The translations under genes and the position numbers were made by a program. The notes beneath the pieces are model-generated. The model did no database searches. It saw nothing but the letters and a program-made list of their open reading frames with translations, and was not told the DNA's origin. This document shows, one piece after another, positions 50,373-59,258 of a DNA stretch of 64,000 nt. Position 1 is the stretch's first letter. Each line of letters starts with the position of its first letter. Source of the DNA: Acidobacteriota bacterium (GTDB lineage Bacteria; Acidobacteriota; Polarisedimenticolia; Gp22-AA2); the NCBI GenBank assembly GCA_003223135.1, contig QHXX01000029.1:36674-100673 (forward strand), read 5' to 3'.

Positions 50373-50750
50373 GTGACGCGCGTCGGGCGTCGGAGAGTCG
50401 TGAGGGATCAGCGCGCGTTCGAGAAAATCTGGCGGGTCGTGGCGCGCGTGCCGCGCGGTCGGGTCGCCACCTACGGACAGATCGCGCGCATGGCCGGCCT
50501 TCTGAACGGGGCGCGCACCGTGGGCTGGGCGATGCGCGCCCTGTCGGAGGATCGCCGCATCGGCGGGCGGAGGGTCCCCTGGCACCGCGTGATCAACGCG
50601 CAGGGAGCGATCAGCCTCCGCGGCGGGGAAGACGGGGGCGGGGCGCCCCGCCAGGCGGCGGCGCTGCGGCGGGAGGGGATCACGGTCCTGCGCGGCGGCC
50701 GGATCGATCTAGGTCGATATCTCTGGCGCGGCCAGAGGCAGAGGACCTGA
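50373..50750 (+). CDS. Alkyltransferase-like protein (ATL)
   Basis: A 125-residue protein of the O6-alkylguanine-DNA alkyltransferase C-terminal fold. The active-site P-C-H-R-V reads P-W70-H-R-V, so it cannot accept alkyl groups. This Cys-to-Trp change defines ATL proteins, which bind O6-alkylguanine and hand it to nucleotide excision repair. The helix-turn-helix G-R-V-A-T-Y-G-Q-I-A-R-M and the arginine-finger region G-A-R-T-V-G-W-A-M-R are present. The GTG at 50373 is preceded by GGAGG; ATG 50346 is an alternative. It overlaps the convergent ABC gene by 42 bases. Confidence 0.88.
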   Translation: MTRVGRRRVVRDQRAFEKIWRVVARVPRGRVATYGQIARMAGLLNGARTVGWAMRALSEDRRIGGRRVPWHRVINAQGAISLRGGEDGGGAPRQAAALRREGITVLRGGRIDLGRYLWRGQRQRT

Positions 50751-52538
50751 GGTCTCCGTTTCCAGCCCGAACTGCAGCTGGTACAGCCTGTGGTAGATGC
50801 CTCTCGCCTGCAACAGGGCGCGGTGGGTTCCCTCCTCGACGATCCGGCCATGATGGAACACCAGGATGCGGTCGGCACCTACGATCGTGGAGAGGCGGTG
50901 GGCGATGACGATCGATGTGCGCCCCTCGAGCAAGAGGCGCAGGGCGTCCTGGATCAGGATTTCGGTCTCCGTGTCGACGCTCGAGGTCGCCTCGTCGAGC
51001 ACCAGGACGGCCGGATCGTATGCCAGGGCGCGGGCGAACGACAGAAGCTGCTTCTGGCCCACCGACAGATTGTTGCCGCGCTCGCGCACCTCTTCGTCGT
51101 AGCCTTTCGGCAGGCCCCGGACGAAGCGGTCGGCGTGCACCAGGCGGGCCGCGACCTCGATGCGTTCCCGGGGAAGATCCGGGTGGCCGAAGGCGATGTT
51201 CGAGGCGATGGTGCCGGTGAACAGGAAGTGATCCTGCTGCACCACGCCGACCTGGCGCCGGAGCCAGGGAAGCGGCAGCGTTCGGATGTCCCGGCCGTCG
51301 AGGCGGATCGCCCCCGAGGTCGGGTCGTACAGGCGGATGAGGAGCTTGATGAGGGTCGTCTTGCCAGAGCCGGTGGCGCCGACGATGGCGATTTTTTCGC
51401 CGGGCTCGACGCGCACGCCGATGCCGTGCAGCACCTCCTCCCCGTCGCGATAGGCGAAGCGCACGTCCTGGAAATCGATCCGGCCGCGCGCCCGCTCCGG
51501 CAGAGCGGCCGGGAGAGGGTTGGAGGTGATCGCCGGGCGCTCGTCCAAGAGCGCGAAGATTCTCTCGAGTGACGCCATGGCCGCCTGCAGGACGGCATAG
51601 AATCCAGAGAGGTCCTGGATGGGACCGAAGAAGCGCGAGGTGTAATTCAGAAAGGCGACGAGCGTCCCGAAGGTCAAGACGCCCCGCACCATCTCCCGGC
51701 CGCCGTACCAGACGATGAGGGCGATCGCGACGTTCCCCACCAGCTCGATGATCGCCGAGAAGGACGACTCGTAAACGACCGAGCGCAGTTCGGCATCCCG
51801 GTGCTCGCCGTTGATCGCATCGAACTCGCGGCGATTCACTTCCCCGCGGCGGAAGAGCTGCACCAGGAGCATCCCGGAGATCGACTCCTGAAGGTAGGCA
51901 TTGATGCGCGCGATGCGACGGCGCACGTCACGGTACGACCGGCGGATGCGTCCCCGTAACAGCACGGACAGGAGGAACAGGAACGGAGTCATGGCGAAGG
52001 TGACGCAGGCCAGCCGCCAGTTCAGCCACCACAGGATGACAACGATCGCGATGAGCTTGACGCTGTCCCCCAGAAGCGACACGACGCCCGAGGAGAACAA
52101 GTCGGCCAGGGACTCGATGTCCGTGGTGACCCGCGTCATGAGACGCCCGACGGGATGACGGTCGAAGAAGGACGAATCGAGCGCGTTGAGGTGGCGGAAC
52201 AGCCGATCGCGCAGGTGCAGGATGACGTTCTGACCGGTCAGCTCCATCGAGTAGAGCTGGCCGTAGCGCGCCAGGAGCTCGACGGTGGTCGCCGCGATGT
52301 AGACCAGGGCCAATGCGGCGATGCCGGCACGATCGGCCCGGGGGATGAAGACGTCGAAGAGGAGCTTGATGAGATACGGCTGCAGGAGCTGCGCCCCGAT
52401 GACGACAAACATCAGGGTGACCGACAGGGCGATCCACCGCGCCTGCGGGGCGACGTAAGGCAGCATCCGGCGCACGAGTCGCGCGTCGTAGGCCTTTCCG
52501 AGGACTTCCTCTTCGTGGGCAGGCCCGGGGGCGGTCAC
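50709..52538 (-). CDS. ABC exporter half-transporter with consensus Walker B
   Basis: A 609-residue fused membrane and ATPase subunit of a type I ABC exporter. Six helices occupy about residues 30-320. The ATPase has Walker A G-A-T-G-S-G-K-T-T, Walker B V-L-V-L-D-E-A-T with the catalytic glutamate, and H-loop I-A-H-R-L. Its signature reads L-S-V-G-Q instead of L-S-G-G-Q. Together with the upstream subunit this predicts a heterodimer with one degenerate ATP site. The GTG start overlaps the partner's stop (GTGA). Such pairs export drugs or lipids; the substrate is unknown. Confidence 0.92.
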   Translation of the reverse strand: MTAPGPAHEEEVLGKAYDARLVRRMLPYVAPQARWIALSVTLMFVVIGAQLLQPYLIKLLFDVFIPRADRAGIAALALVYIAATTVELLARYGQLYSMELTGQNVILHLRDRLFRHLNALDSSFFDRHPVGRLMTRVTTDIESLADLFSSGVVSLLGDSVKLIAIVVILWWLNWRLACVTFAMTPFLFLLSVLLRGRIRRSYRDVRRRIARINAYLQESISGMLLVQLFRRGEVNRREFDAINGEHRDAELRSVVYESSFSAIIELVGNVAIALIVWYGGREMVRGVLTFGTLVAFLNYTSRFFGPIQDLSGFYAVLQAAMASLERIFALLDERPAITSNPLPAALPERARGRIDFQDVRFAYRDGEEVLHGIGVRVEPGEKIAIVGATGSGKTTLIKLLIRLYDPTSGAIRLDGRDIRTLPLPWLRRQVGVVQQDHFLFTGTIASNIAFGHPDLPRERIEVAARLVHADRFVRGLPKGYDEEVRERGNNLSVGQKQLLSFARALAYDPAVLVLDEATSSVDTETEILIQDALRLLLEGRTSIVIAHRLSTIVGADRILVFHHGRIVEEGTHRALLQARGIYHRLYQLQFGLETETSGPLPLAAPEIST

Positions 52539-54277
52539 AACGACTCCAGCTCTCTCTCGATCTGCTGCTGCCGATGCATGCGTGCGAACGGGCCGTCACG
52601 GGCGAGGAGTTGCGCGGCGCTCCCGCTCTCGACCACCCGGCCGTCCTCCAGGACGACAATGCAATCGGCGTTCAGAACCGTCGCAACGCGGTGGGAGATC
52701 ACCAGGGTGGTGCGGCGGCGCATGGTGTCCCGGAGGCCGCCCAGGATAGCCTCTTCGGTGTCGGCGTCGATGCTGCTCAGCGCGTCGTCCAGGATCAGAA
52801 TGCGCGGTTCGAGAAGGAGCGCCCGCGCCAGCGCCACCCGTTGGCGCTGCCCGCCCGAGAGGGTCACGCCGCGCTCGCCGACGAGCGTGTCCAGCCCCTG
52901 CGGCAGGTCGGGCAGATCGCGGGTGATCTGCGCCAGGCGCGCCATGTCCTCAATGCGGCTCCGCGGTGCTGCGGGCGCCCCTAAGGCGATGTTGTCCGCG
53001 ATGCTGCGCGAGAACAGGAAGGTTTCCTGGGGGACCATGGCGACTTGGGCTCGCAGGTGAGAGGTGGGGATCGAGTTGAGGTCGCGGCCGTCGATCCAAA
53101 GAGTACCGTCGGCGACCGGATACACTGCGGCCACAAGCTGCACCAGCGTCGATTTGCCGGACCCCACCCGGCCGACGATGCCGACCGTAGCGCCCGCCGG
53201 AACGTCGAGGTCGACGTCCTGCAGGACCGGCCTCTCCGCCCGCCCGCCGTTCGGGTAGGAGAACCGCAGACCGCGGAAGGCGATCGCACCCTGGACATCG
53301 GGACCCGCTCCGAGGGCACGGTCGCCGGGCAGGTCGCTCGTCTGCGCCCGGATCTCCTCGACGCGGCGGATGGCCCCGAGCCCCCTCTGGAACACGCCCA
53401 GGACCCAGCCCATCATGACAGTCGGCCCGGACAGAAGCGCGAGGTAGGCAAGGAAGGCCACCAAGCCGCCCTTCGTGAGGGTGCCGGCGATGATGTGCAG
53501 GGCGCCGAGGCACAGGACCATGATCGTGCTCACCTTGTCGAGACCGCCCATCAGGGTCACGATCAGACCTCGGCTCCTCGCCAGGAGGAGGGATCGGCGG
53601 CGGTACTCGCGGCTGAGTCCGCCGAAAGCACGGCTCTCCCCTTCTTCCTGCACGAACGCTTTCACCATGTTGATGCCGCTCAGAGTCTCCTGCGCGTCGT
53701 TACTGATCTCGGCGAGCTGCTCCTGGGTGCGGTTGCTGCGCTCGTGGATCGTGCGGCTGACGCGAAAGACTCCGATCAGGATCAACGGGTACGGAAGGAT
53801 GGCCGCCAGGGTGAGCCAGGGGTCCAGAAACGCCATGAGAGGGAGACCCGCGGAATACAGGAGGGCCACGTTCAGGACGCTGAGAATCCCCGGGCCGAAG
53901 AGCGACCGAATGAGCATCAGGTCGTTGACCGCCCGCGACATGATCTCCCCCGTCCGGCGGCGGGCGTAGAACGAGGCGGGCAGACTCAGGAGGTGCGCGT
54001 ACAGGTCGTCGCGGATGTCGTAGACGATGCGACGCGAGGCGCCGAGGATGAGCAGGCGCGACCAGGTGCGGATCGCCGCCAGGACGAGCGCGGCCACGAC
54101 AATCGCGCAGGCGTGGAAGGCCAAGTTCCGCAGCGCCGATCCGCGCCCCAGAGCGTCAATCGCCTCCTTGAGAAGCCAGGGGATGAGAAGCGTCACGGCG
54201 TTCGTGACCACCAGGCACAACAAACCCAGGAGGAAGTCTCTGCGGTAGAGGCGGAGGTACCGGAGGATCAGGGACAC
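52535..54277 (-). CDS. ABC exporter half-transporter with degenerate Walker B
   Basis: A 580-residue subunit, with six helices over about residues 15-310 and a C-terminal ATPase: Walker A G-R-V-G-S-G-K-S-T, signature L-S-G-G-Q-R-Q-R, H-loop I-S-H-R-V. Walker B reads L-I-L-D-D-A-L, with Asp in place of the catalytic Glu. Its Walker site pairs with the partner's L-S-V-G-Q signature to form the inactive site, while the partner's Walker site pairs with this L-S-G-G-Q. It begins at a GTG 9 bases after holB, so it belongs to the tmk-holB operon. Confidence 0.92.
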   Translation of the reverse strand: MSLILRYLRLYRRDFLLGLLCLVVTNAVTLLIPWLLKEAIDALGRGSALRNLAFHACAIVVAALVLAAIRTWSRLLILGASRRIVYDIRDDLYAHLLSLPASFYARRRTGEIMSRAVNDLMLIRSLFGPGILSVLNVALLYSAGLPLMAFLDPWLTLAAILPYPLILIGVFRVSRTIHERSNRTQEQLAEISNDAQETLSGINMVKAFVQEEGESRAFGGLSREYRRRSLLLARSRGLIVTLMGGLDKVSTIMVLCLGALHIIAGTLTKGGLVAFLAYLALLSGPTVMMGWVLGVFQRGLGAIRRVEEIRAQTSDLPGDRALGAGPDVQGAIAFRGLRFSYPNGGRAERPVLQDVDLDVPAGATVGIVGRVGSGKSTLVQLVAAVYPVADGTLWIDGRDLNSIPTSHLRAQVAMVPQETFLFSRSIADNIALGAPAAPRSRIEDMARLAQITRDLPDLPQGLDTLVGERGVTLSGGQRQRVALARALLLEPRILILDDALSSIDADTEEAILGGLRDTMRRRTTLVISHRVATVLNADCIVVLEDGRVVESGSAAQLLARDGPFARMHRQQQIERELESL

Positions 54278-54286
54278 GCGTTCGAT

Positions 54287-55429
54287 TCAGCCGAGGACGG
54301 GGGTCGGAGCCCGTGGCCCGGACGGCGCCGCGGCCGGCAGGAGGGCCATCAGGAAGTTTTCGATCAGGAGCTGGCGGTTCCCCTTGTGACGGATCCCCTC
54401 GAGGGTCGTTTCCAGCGCGTCCAGGGTGGCGCCGGCCTTCGCCTCGAGGGGCGCCGCCAGATCGCGCAGCTGCTCTACGACATCGACGTTCACCAGACGC
54501 GCCTCGTGGGTGGGGGAGACCCCCAGGATGAGGACGTCGCGCAGGAGCGTCATCAGGATTTCGATCTCACTCTCGATCGAGTCGCCCCGCTGGACCATCA
54601 CCTCGGCGCGCGCCACCGCCAGCCCCGGGTCGCCGCGCCGGGCCAGGTCGTCGAGAAGGGAGAGCACGCCGTCGCGACGGCGGCGGAACTCGTCCAGGTC
54701 CAGGTCGAGGGCCGCGCCGATGCGACCGCCCGACAGTCCCGCCCGCAGCACCGACTCTTCGGCCCCCATCTCTCGCCGTTCGACGAGGTACGACACGATG
54801 TGTGAGCGGGACACAAGCTGGAACGGCACCGCCCGGCAGCGGGAGCGGATGGTCGGGAGCAGAGCGTGCCACGAGGGGGTGAGGAGGACCAGGACCGCGT
54901 GCGGCGGAGGTTCCTCCAGCGTCTTCAGGAGGGCGTTCGCGGCCGCCGCCTCCATCCGGTGCGCCTGGTCCACGATCAGGATGGAATGCCGCGACTCGGA
55001 CGGCCGGCGCTGCAGGAAGCCGATCCCCTGCCGCACTCGATCGATCAGGACCGACCAGACCGGGTTATCAACGGCGTCCGCCTGCGCCTCCTGCGGGTCG
55101 ATTCCGGCGGTCCCCTCGTCCTCGGGGGCGGGTCTGTCGAAGTCGGACTTCTTTTCCGGGAGAATGAAGCGGACGTCGGGGTGCACCAGGGAGCGATCGC
55201 CGATCCGCCGGCAGGATCGGCACACACCGCACGGGCGTCCTTGCGAAGCGTCGCAGAGAAGAGCGCGGCACAGAAGCAAAGCGGTCGAGAGCTTCCCGGC
55301 GCCGGGGGGGCCGTGGAACACCAGCGACGGAAAGAGCTGGTCCGCCTCCAGGGCGCGCTGCAGAGCCGACGTCGCCCGCGGCTGGCCCACGATGATCTCG
55401 TCGATACGCAGGACGCGAGGCCCGCTCAC
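54287..55429 (-). CDS. holB: DNA polymerase III delta-prime subunit
   Basis: A clamp-loader subunit (380 residues). It has the P-loop region H-G-P-P-G-A-G-K-L-S-T-A, a four-cysteine zinc module (C-D-A-S-Q-G-R-P-C-G-V-C-R-S-C), L-I-V-D-Q-A-H-R-M, and the sensor/arginine region L-L-K-T-L-E-E-P-P with S-R-C. A stretch of about 50 residues between the zinc module and the V-D-Q-A-H motif is longer than usual and acidic. The GTG start overlaps the tmk stop, an arrangement seen in many bacteria where tmk and holB are paired. Confidence 0.92.
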   Translation of the reverse strand: MSGPRVLRIDEIIVGQPRATSALQRALEADQLFPSLVFHGPPGAGKLSTALLLCRALLCDASQGRPCGVCRSCRRIGDRSLVHPDVRFILPEKKSDFDRPAPEDEGTAGIDPQEAQADAVDNPVWSVLIDRVRQGIGFLQRRPSESRHSILIVDQAHRMEAAAANALLKTLEEPPPHAVLVLLTPSWHALLPTIRSRCRAVPFQLVSRSHIVSYLVERREMGAEESVLRAGLSGGRIGAALDLDLDEFRRRRDGVLSLLDDLARRGDPGLAVARAEVMVQRGDSIESEIEILMTLLRDVLILGVSPTHEARLVNVDVVEQLRDLAAPLEAKAGATLDALETTLEGIRHKGNRQLLIENFLMALLPAAAPSGPRAPTPVLG

Positions 55430-56094
55430 GCCCGTGCCTCCCGGACTGGCAGATGCTTCGCGATCACGTGAAGGACGCGCCGGTGGACCTCTTCGATCCT
55501 CCCGCGTGCGTCCAGCACGACGAAGCGCGCGGGCTCCTGCCGCGCCATCTCCAGATAGCCGGACCGCACCCGCTCGTGGAAATCGAGGTCCTGTTGCTCG
55601 AAGCGCGTCTCGTCGCGCGGACCGCCCGAATCGCGGTCGCGGGCGCGCTCGAGAGCGACGGACGCGTCGATGTCGAACAGCAGGGTCAGGTCCGGCCGCA
55701 GCGCCAGCGTCTCGAGATCGTGCAGGGCGTCGATGAGGTCGAGCCGGATACCCCGACCGTATCCCTGGTAGGCAAAGGTCGCGTCCTTGAAGCGATCGCA
55801 CAGCACCAGGCGTCCGGCCTCGAGGGCCGGGCGGATCACCTGCTCGATGTGCTGGGCGCGCGCGGCGGCGTACAGGAGCAGGTCGCAGATGGGCGTCATG
55901 TCGGCGTTGCCCGGGTCCAGGACGAGCCTGCGGATCTGGTCACCGATCGGCGTGCCACCCGGCTCACGCGTCAACACATGATCGATCTCCCGCTCCTCCA
56001 GGTGGTTGGACAGCATCTGGATCTGCGTCGTCTTGCCGGACCCTTCGATGCCTTCGAAGGTGATGAAGCGGCTGGACCGGGGGTTCGGGGTCAT
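55426..56094 (-). CDS. tmk: Thymidylate kinase
   Basis: Phosphorylates dTMP to dTDP. The 222-residue protein has P-loop F-E-G-I-E-G-S-G-K-T-T-Q, the D-R-F dTMP-binding motif, and the lid R-D-R-D-S-G-G-P-R. Arginines in the lid rather than the P-loop make it the type II (E. coli-like) form. ATG 56094 gives the usual start; the 24 residues upstream are Pro/Arg-rich and not conserved in kind. It heads the leftward unit tmk-holB-ABC-ABC. Confidence 0.94.
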   Translation of the reverse strand: MTPNPRSSRFITFEGIEGSGKTTQIQMLSNHLEEREIDHVLTREPGGTPIGDQIRRLVLDPGNADMTPICDLLLYAAARAQHIEQVIRPALEAGRLVLCDRFKDATFAYQGYGRGIRLDLIDALHDLETLALRPDLTLLFDIDASVALERARDRDSGGPRDETRFEQQDLDFHERVRSGYLEMARQEPARFVVLDARGRIEEVHRRVLHVIAKHLPVREARA

Positions 56095-56170
56095 AGGCTC
56101 CGGGAGCGGCCGGACCGGAGGCCGGGACCGTCGGCCGCCCGGCGGGACGGGACCGCATGGTACCACAGTC

Positions 56171-56179
56171 TGTTATACT
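56171..56179 (+). promoter_or_regulatory. Extended -10 promoter of the zinc-ribbon gene
   Basis: TGTTATACT (TATACT at 56174-56179) is a good extended -10 box; no -35 box is visible. The start codon is 16 bases downstream, after a GGAGG site. Confidence 0.55.
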
Positions 56180-56195
56180 CGGCCGCGGAGGAAGG

Positions 56196-56483
56196 ATGCG
56201 CGCCTGCTTCCGGTGCGGCCAGGAAATCGCCGCCGATCAAATGATCCTGCGCGAGGACGAATGTCCGCACTGCTCCTCCGATCTGCACTGCTGCCGCAAT
56301 TGCCGCTTTCACGATCCCGCCGTGAGCAACCAGTGCCGCGAGCCGCAGGCCGACTGGGTGGCCGAGAAGGACAAGGCCAACTTCTGCGAATTCTTCGTCT
56401 TCGCCGACGGTCCCGGCCCGAGGGCCGTCGCTCGGGACGCGCCGTCGGCGCGCGAGCGTTTCAACAAGCTGTTCCGCGATTGA
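56196..56483 (+). CDS. Small zinc-ribbon protein of unknown function
   Basis: A 95-residue protein. C-F-R-C-G and C-P-H-C form one zinc ribbon near the N-terminus. C-C-R-N-C-R-F-H-D with a later N-Q-C-R-E-P-Q and F-C-E-F-F supply a second set of conserved Cys/His residues. The same layout occurs in uncharacterised proteins of several phyla, so it is a real conserved family without a known role. It stands alone between two leftward operons and overlaps the ribF 3' end by 23 bases. Confidence 0.82.
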   Translation: MRACFRCGQEIAADQMILREDECPHCSSDLHCCRNCRFHDPAVSNQCREPQADWVAEKDKANFCEFFVFADGPGPRAVARDAPSARERFNKLFRD

Positions 56484-57408
56484 GTCTCCCGGCGAAATAG
56501 TCGCGGGCCCGCTGCACGTCCTTCCGCACCTGTGCGACGAGCGCCTCCGGCGAATCGAATTTCAGCTCCGGGCGCAGACGCGCCAGGAAGCGGACCTCCA
56601 TCGGCCGTCCGTAGAGGTCTCCCGGATCATCGAGGAGGTGTGTCTCGACGGCATAGGACGCCCCCGCGAACGTCGGGCGGCTGCCGATATTGGTGACGGC
56701 CGGTCGCGGTCCCTCCGCCACCACGGCCTCCGTGACATAGACACCGTCCTGCGGCACGAGCTCGTTCGGCGTGTCCAGGTTGGCCGTGGGGAACCCGAGG
56801 CTTGCGCCACGCGACTCGCCGCGGATCACGGTCCCCTCGACGACGTACGGACGCCCGAGGAGTTCGCGCGCCAGCTCCACCTCTCCCGACTGGAGGGCGC
56901 GACGGATGCGGCTGCTGCTGATCGGACTGTGGAGGTAGCGCACCTCCTCGACCTGTGCCGCCCGGATGCCCAGCTCACCGCAGGTCCGGACGAGCAGATC
57001 GGCGTTCCCGGCCCGTCCCCGGCCGAAGTTGAAGTTCGCTCCGACATACACCTCCTTCACCCCCAGCCCCACGGCCAGGTAGCGCCTGACGAACTGCTCC
57101 GCGGTCACCTCGGCGAGCTCCACCGTGAAAGGCAGGATCAGCAGGAATTCGATGCCGGTCGCCTCGATGAGGGCGAGCTTCTGCCTGCGGGTCGTCAGCA
57201 TGCGCGGCGCGCGCTCCGGGGCGAGCACCTTGAGAGGGTGGGGTTCGAATGTGATCAAGAGACTGCTGCCGCCGGTTTCGCGGCCGCGCGCAAGCACGGT
57301 CCGGATGATGGCCTGATGACCGAGGTGCAGACCGTCGAAGTTCCCTATCGTCGCCACCGGGACGCTCAGATGTGCGCGCAGCGTCTCGACGTCGTCGAAG
57401 ACCTTCAT
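56461..57408 (-). CDS. ribF: Bifunctional riboflavin kinase / FAD synthetase
   Basis: Makes FMN and FAD from riboflavin (315 residues). The N-terminal nucleotidyltransferase domain has G-N-F-D-G-L-H-L-G-H-Q and I-S-S-S-R-I-R. The C-terminal flavokinase domain has G-x-x-L-G-F-P-T-A-N-L, the P-x-G-V-Y segment and the late E-V-R-F-L-A-R-L-R. Both halves are complete. It is the last gene of the asnS-rimO-pgpA-ribF unit, with an ATGA overlap upstream. No FMN riboswitch is present at the gene. Confidence 0.94.
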   Translation of the reverse strand: MKVFDDVETLRAHLSVPVATIGNFDGLHLGHQAIIRTVLARGRETGGSSLLITFEPHPLKVLAPERAPRMLTTRRQKLALIEATGIEFLLILPFTVELAEVTAEQFVRRYLAVGLGVKEVYVGANFNFGRGRAGNADLLVRTCGELGIRAAQVEEVRYLHSPISSSRIRRALQSGEVELARELLGRPYVVEGTVIRGESRGASLGFPTANLDTPNELVPQDGVYVTEAVVAEGPRPAVTNIGSRPTFAGASYAVETHLLDDPGDLYGRPMEVRFLARLRPELKFDSPEALVAQVRKDVQRARDYFAGRLNRGTAC

Positions 57409-57890
57409 GCTCCCGCCCAGCGGAGGGACAGGGCCCCGAGAATCCTCAAGGCGCAGTTCGCGTAGGCCCCGGCGATGAGGTCGTCGACCACGATGCCCCA
57501 GCCCCCGGGCAGCCCCTCCGCCTGGCGGGCCGGGAAGGGCTTGAGAATGTCCATCAGCCGGAACAGGACGAAGCCGATGGCAAACGTCGCGGGAGCGACC
57601 GGCAGGTACAGAAGCGTCACGAAGAGTCCGGCGGCCTCGTCGATCACCACAGGCCGCGGGTCCTTCAGTCCCATCTCCCGGGCGGCCACTCCGGACGTGC
57701 CGATGGCGAGAATCGCCAGGACAACGGTCGCGAGGGCGAATCCCCAGGGCGGAAGCAGCCGCGCCAGGAGGTACGCCGGCGGCACGGCGGCCAGCGTGCC
57801 GAAGGTTCCGGGCACCACCGGCGCCCGCCCGGCACCAAACATCGTGGCGACAAGGACAGCGGCGGCCGTTCCGGGGTCGCGGCGTGTCAC
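57405..57890 (-). CDS. pgpA: Phosphatidylglycerophosphatase A
   Basis: Removes phosphate from phosphatidylglycerol phosphate in the inner membrane (161 residues). The family motif G-A-G-R-A-P-V-V-P-G-T-F-G-T-L is near residue 19, P-V-V-I-D-E-A-A-G near 80 and D-D-L-I-A-G-A-Y-A near 138. Three to four hydrophobic helices are visible. The GTG start overlaps the rimO stop, and its own stop overlaps the ribF ATG, so the three are tightly coupled. Confidence 0.92.
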   Translation of the reverse strand: MTRRDPGTAAAVLVATMFGAGRAPVVPGTFGTLAAVPPAYLLARLLPPWGFALATVVLAILAIGTSGVAAREMGLKDPRPVVIDEAAGLFVTLLYLPVAPATFAIGFVLFRLMDILKPFPARQAEGLPGGWGIVVDDLIAGAYANCALRILGALSLRWAGA

Positions 57891-59245
57891 GGACGCCGGC
57901 CGGGGGATACGACCTCGACCGCAGTACCGATCAGGTCGTACGCGTGCGCCTCGTCGATACGCACGCGCACGAAGGCCCCGGGGTCGAGGGGGCCGGGCGC
58001 ATCGGTCAGGATCACCCGGCCGTCGATCTCAGGCGCCTGCCCCTCCGTGCGCCCGCAGAGGAGCAGATCGCTGTCCTCCGGCGGGCCGTCGACCAGGACC
58101 AGAAGCGTGCGGCCGACGAGGTCTCGGGCCCGGCGGGCGGCGATGCGCTCCTGGATCCCCATGAGCTCGGCCCGGCGTTCCTCCTTCAGCGCTTCCGGCA
58201 CGTCGTCCGGCAAGGCGGCCGCGGGTGTTCCCTTCTCCTCCGAATACGTGAACACGCCGACGTGATCGAACTCGGCGTCCCGGACGAACGAGCAGAGCGC
58301 GCGAAACTGCTCACCGGTCTCCCCGGGAAAGCCCACGATGAAGGTGGTGCGCAGCGCGATTCCCGGAACGCCCGTGCGCAGCGATTCGAGGAGTCTCATG
58401 TGGGTCACGGCGCTGCCGCCCCGCCGCATCGCCTTCAGCAGGGCGTGGTCGGCGTGCTGCAGCGGCAGGTCCAGGTAGCGCGCCGCGCGGCCGCACGAGC
58501 CCAGAGCCCCGATGAACCCGGGCGTAATCCGGTTCGGATAGGCGTACAGGACCCGGATCCAGCGCACCCCCTCGACAGCGTCGAGGGCCCGCAGAAGACC
58601 CGCCGCGTCCGTTCCATCGCCGAGATCGGTCCCGTAGTCGGTCGTGTCCTGTGCGATCAAGTTGATCTCGACCACGCCGGCCGCGGCCAGGCGGCGCGCC
58701 TCCTCGACGATCGAGCCTACCGGCCGCGAGCGCTGCAGGCCCCGGAAGGAAGGGATGGCGCAGAACGAGCAGGTGTGATCGCAGCCCTCTGAGATCTTGA
58801 GATACGCGGAGTGGTTCGGTGTGGCCAGAAGACGCGGCGACGCGTGGCTGTACAGGTAGGTGGCGCGCGCCCGGCTGGGCTCGAAGCGCGCCCCCGCCTC
58901 CAGGGCGCAAGCCGCGGCGATCCGCTCGATGTCGTTCAGCCCGACCAGGGCGTCGATCTCCGGGAGCGCGGCCCGAAGCTCGTCAAGGTTCCGCTGCACC
59001 ATGCAGCCGGCGACGACCAGTCTGCGGCAGCGGCCGGTCTTCTTGAACTCGGCCATCTCCAGGATCGTTTCGATCGACTCGCGCCGCGCCGGCTCGATGA
59101 ACGTGCAGGTGTTGACGACGATGATGTCGGCCTCGGACGGGTCGCGCGTGAGGTCGTAGCCTTCACGCCTCAGCGTGCCGAGCATGACCTCGCTGTCCAC
59201 CAGGTTCTTGGGGCAGCCGAGACTGACCATCCCGACCTTGATCAT
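57887..59245 (-). CDS. rimO: Ribosomal protein uS12 methylthiotransferase RimO
   Basis: A radical-SAM enzyme that methylthiolates Asp88 of ribosomal protein S12. The 452-residue protein has the N-terminal UPF0004 domain with cysteines in S-L-G-C-P-K-N, N-T-C-T-F and G-C-M-V-Q. The radical-SAM cluster motif C-D-H-T-C-S-F-C follows, then a C-terminal TRAM domain. S-L-G-C-P-K-N-L-V-D-S-E is typical of RimO rather than MiaB. The ATG is 13 bases after the asnS stop and has a GAGGGG site. Confidence 0.95.
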   Translation of the reverse strand: MIKVGMVSLGCPKNLVDSEVMLGTLRREGYDLTRDPSEADIIVVNTCTFIEPARRESIETILEMAEFKKTGRCRRLVVAGCMVQRNLDELRAALPEIDALVGLNDIERIAAACALEAGARFEPSRARATYLYSHASPRLLATPNHSAYLKISEGCDHTCSFCAIPSFRGLQRSRPVGSIVEEARRLAAAGVVEINLIAQDTTDYGTDLGDGTDAAGLLRALDAVEGVRWIRVLYAYPNRITPGFIGALGSCGRAARYLDLPLQHADHALLKAMRRGGSAVTHMRLLESLRTGVPGIALRTTFIVGFPGETGEQFRALCSFVRDAEFDHVGVFTYSEEKGTPAAALPDDVPEALKEERRAELMGIQERIAARRARDLVGRTLLVLVDGPPEDSDLLLCGRTEGQAPEIDGRVILTDAPGPLDPGAFVRVRIDEAHAYDLIGTAVEVVSPGRRP

Positions 59246-59258
59246 GGGCGCTTTCCCC

